64,000 bases of DNA from Rhodococcus sp. Leaf278 (lineage in GTDB: Bacteria > Actinomycetota > Actinomycetes > Mycobacteriales > Mycobacteriaceae): NCBI RefSeq assembly GCF_001426085.1, contig NZ_LMRR01000012.1:65318-129317 (forward strand), given 5' to 3'. Of this stretch, positions 63,950 through 64,000 are shown piece after piece. How positions within the stretch are numbered: the stretch's first letter is position 1; each line of letters begins with the position of its first letter. Below the pieces are notes generated by a model that was given only the letters and a program-made list of their open reading frames with translations, did not search any database and was not told the origin of the DNA. A program made the translations under genes and the position numbers.

Positions 63950-64000
63950 CGTGGGGTCCTCCTCCGGCGATCTGGGCCAAGACATGGTCGAGTAGTGGAT
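63942..64000 (-). CDS. Mog/MoaB-like molybdopterin adenylyltransferase, 3' end only
   Basis: Only the last 18 codons are in the window: PLLDHVLAQIAGGGPHDE and TGA at 63942-63944, read from the right edge on the minus strand. The ending LLDHVLAQIAGG resembles the C-terminus of MoaB/MogA proteins, which adenylylate molybdopterin, and the 8-base overlap with moaE fits a molybdenum-cofactor operon. The assignment rests on very little sequence. Confidence 0.55.
   Translation of the reverse strand, partial: PLLDHVLAQIAGGGPHDE

Overview
The window is high-GC, gene-dense chromosomal DNA from a mycolic-acid actinobacterium, most probably Rhodococcus or a close relative. The evidence is the adnA-adnB helicase-nuclease pair, mycoredoxin, WhiB7, Lsr2, UfaA1-type methyltransferase, an Rpf, a tmRNA tag ADSNQRDYALAA, and long stretches whose gene order matches what I remember of Mycobacterium tuberculosis H37Rv. 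I saw no insertion sequence, prophage or CRISPR array. Assignments come from reading sequence and recalled family knowledge, not from searches.

Layout. (1) 1-2712: the end of a TIGR02569 gene, then a divergent GntR regulator and CynX-type MFS transporter sharing a compact promoter-operator. (2) 2854-11064: nitrate/nitrite module: narK, nirB, nirD, an NnaR-like HemD-winged-helix regulator, a sirohydrochlorin chelatase, and convergently a fused MobA-MoeA protein. Siroheme made with the chelatase serves NirB; the molybdenum-cofactor genes (here and moaE/mog at the right edge) would serve a nitrate reductase not present in the window. (3) 11078-34186: a block resembling H37Rv Rv3205c-Rv3193c (with gene 1 as its first member): thioesterase, alkyltransferase-like protein, LipV-like hydrolase, adnA, adnB, DoxX protein, potassium channel, NudC, mycoredoxin, uvrD2, whiB7 with a long attenuated leader, ABC1 kinase, ThiF/cyclodehydratase-like protein, zincin, PDZ-Lon protease, PPA1309 protein, UPF0182 protein. 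The nitrate module is inserted inside this block relative to H37Rv.

(4) 34279-38431: rpf with a long leader, initiator tRNA, an Imm5-like immunity protein, a small acidic protein, a GNAT gene broken by one stop codon, and an ECF42 sigma factor with its DGPF partner. (5) 38616-42603: fadE24-fadE23-like acyl-CoA dehydrogenases with paired palindromic operators, a DUF1304 protein and HisN-type phosphatase. (6) 42696-50292: prfB, MscS channel, small membrane protein, ftsE, ftsX, smpB, a DMT transporter that probably begins at CTG, a two-domain SDR and ssrA (tmRNA). SmpB and tmRNA together rescue stalled ribosomes. (7) 50369-56486: a tightly overlapping six-gene lipid operon (hydrolase, flavin oxidoreductase, DUF1365, UfaA1, second CFA-like methyltransferase, DUF1295). 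(8) 56573-64000: pgm, MFS exporter, DsbA-like protein, tRNA-Ala, Lsr2, cell-wall amidase, CobW GTPase, moaE and the end of a mog/moaB gene.

A recurring theme is leaderless transcription: at least nine genes have a TAnnnT -10 hexamer only 6-8 bases before a GTG or ATG start and no Shine-Dalgarno sequence. Translational coupling through ATGA/GTGA overlaps is also common.
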